Made by a program: the position numbers and the translations under genes. Positions 4,749 through 5,380 of a stretch of DNA of 5,380 nucleotides are shown piece after piece (positions within the stretch are counted from its first letter, which is position 1; every line of letters begins with the position of its first letter). Under the pieces are notes generated by a model that was not told the origin of the DNA, searched no databases, and worked only from the letters and a program-made list of their open reading frames with translations. Source of the stretch: Alistipes sp. (GTDB lineage Bacteria > Bacteroidota > Bacteroidia > Bacteroidales > Rikenellaceae); NCBI GenBank assembly GCA_029065825.1, contig JAIEHQ010000151.1, positions 1 through 5,380 on the forward strand. Reading direction: 5' to 3'.

Positions 4749-5380
4749 ATGAAGAGACACCTCGCACTTACACTCGCCCTGCTGCTCTGCCTCACGACCC
4801 TCTCGGCCCAGGAGATCTTCGTCGGAGCGGACTTCGACACCCGGTTCGACAACCGCGAAGACGCGGCCTGCAACATCGACGACTCGCACACCTACTTCAG
4901 CATGCGCCTCACGCCCAAAGCGGGTGTCATCTGGGACGGAAAGAACCGGCTGGTGGCCGGAGTCGAACTGCTGAAGGACTTCGGCGACGGCTCCGGATTC
5001 ATGACCTCGGCAAAGCCCCAGATCTACTATCAGTTCGAAACCGAGAACGTGCGGGCGATGGCCGGCATCTTCCCCCGCTCGCTGCTCGGCGGCCGCTACG
5101 ACCCCTCGTTCCTGGGCAGCGCCTACTCCTTCTACGAGAACTGCCTCGAAGGCTTCGGCGCGCAGTACCGCACCGAAAAGGGATCGTACGTCGAACTGGC
5201 CATCGACTGGGAGGGGATGCAGCAGCCCCGCGTACGCGAGAAATTCCGCCTGCTCTCCGCCGGCGAATACCGCGAGGGGGGGGGCTGGTACCTGGGCTAT
5301 GCGATGACGCTGCTCCACTACGCCAAACCCTCCGACCCCACGCCCGAAGAGGGGGTGGTAGATCACATACAGATCAACCC
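4749..5380 (+). CDS. secreted outer-membrane beta-barrel-like protein, N-terminal 210 residues, cut by the right edge
   Basis: The frame is open from the ATG at 4749 to the window end (210 full codons), so the C-terminus is missing. Residues 1-20 form a signal peptide: MKRH, a Leu/Ala core, and a likely cleavage at LSA|QE. Cys14 lies within the hydrophobic core and has Leu before it, so it is not a lipobox. The mature part lacks hydrophobic helices and shows alternating aromatic and polar residues in strand-like stretches (YFSMRLTPKAGVIW, RLVAGVELLKDF, QIYYQFETENVRAMAGIFPR, YVELAIDWEG, GWYLGYAMTLLHYA) broken by Gly/Asp/Asn turns, which fits a porin-like barrel. I do not recognise a named family; the wording resembles unnamed Bacteroidota outer-membrane proteins. 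A run of nine Gs (5276-5284) lies in frame as part of Glu-Gly-Gly-Gly-Trp. The gene is divergent from the methyltransferase gene and its leader carries a hairpin. The CDS call is firm, the barrel call moderate; substrate unknown. Confidence 0.83.
   Translation, partial: MKRHLALTLALLLCLTTLSAQEIFVGADFDTRFDNREDAACNIDDSHTYFSMRLTPKAGVIWDGKNRLVAGVELLKDFGDGSGFMTSAKPQIYYQFETENVRAMAGIFPRSLLGGRYDPSFLGSAYSFYENCLEGFGAQYRTEKGSYVELAIDWEGMQQPRVREKFRLLSAGEYREGGGWYLGYAMTLLHYAKPSDPTPEEGVVDHIQIN

Noticed and set aside
4647..5366. A 239-codon - strand open frame opposite the outer-membrane protein gene
   Set aside because: The + strand frame from 4749 has a clean signal peptide and barrel-like strands and stays open to the edge. 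The antisense product is Val/Glu/Gly-rich with no motif, and it crosses the divergent promoter region.
1..5380. Possible mobile element, CRISPR array, tRNA/rRNA, or a new defence or biosynthetic system
   Set aside because: No transposase or integrase motifs, no terminal repeats, no spaced direct repeats and no tRNA-like folds were seen; all six genes are core-type functions with uniform base composition.

Overview
The window looks like chromosomal DNA from a GC-rich member of the Bacteroidota, most likely an Alistipes-like gut bacterium (Rikenellaceae). This rests on three things: Bacteroidota-style promoter boxes (TAnnTTTG) ahead of several genes, a general lack of Shine-Dalgarno sequences, and PanB and SpoU-type proteins that read like Bacteroidota versions. 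GC content is roughly 60-65% by eye. The genus is an inference; the phylum is better supported.

Layout. (1) Positions 1-2308, + strand: the end of a tripartite drug-efflux operon. The C-terminal third of an RND inner-membrane pump is followed, with a 4-base ATGA overlap, by a complete TolC/OprM-type outer-membrane lipoprotein channel. The periplasmic adaptor gene presumably lies upstream, outside the window. (2) Positions 2309-2422: a spacer with a 10-bp inverted repeat beginning at the last base of the channel gene's stop codon, then a promoter for the next gene. (3) Positions 2423-3097, + strand: a YggS/PROSC-type PLP-binding protein involved in vitamin B6 and amino-acid homeostasis. (4) Positions 3098-3248: a convergent spacer with a perfect 17-bp stem-loop that probably terminates transcription from both sides. 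(5) Positions 3249-4064, - strand: panB, the first committed enzyme of pantothenate/CoA synthesis. (6) Positions 4104-4640, - strand: a SpoU/TrmH-family RNA 2'-O-methyltransferase whose stop codon forms part of the apparent panB promoter. (7) Positions 4641-4748: a divergent intergenic region with promoter boxes on both strands, two of them arranged as a 19-bp palindrome, plus a GC-rich hairpin in the leader of the next gene. (8) Position 4749 to the right edge, + strand: the N-terminal 210 residues of a secreted protein that looks like an outer-membrane beta-barrel, with a run of nine G residues inside its reading frame.

How they work together: the pump and channel form one export machine. 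YggS and PanB both touch branched-chain keto-acid/CoA metabolism but are convergent, so they are not one operon. The methyltransferase and panB run in the same direction and may be partly co-transcribed. Most of the window is ordinary core-genome content, and I see no mobile element, CRISPR array, tRNA, rRNA or obviously new multi-gene system. The points most worth a second look are regulatory: the promoter embedded in a stop codon, the palindromic divergent promoter and the G9 tract in a surface-protein gene.
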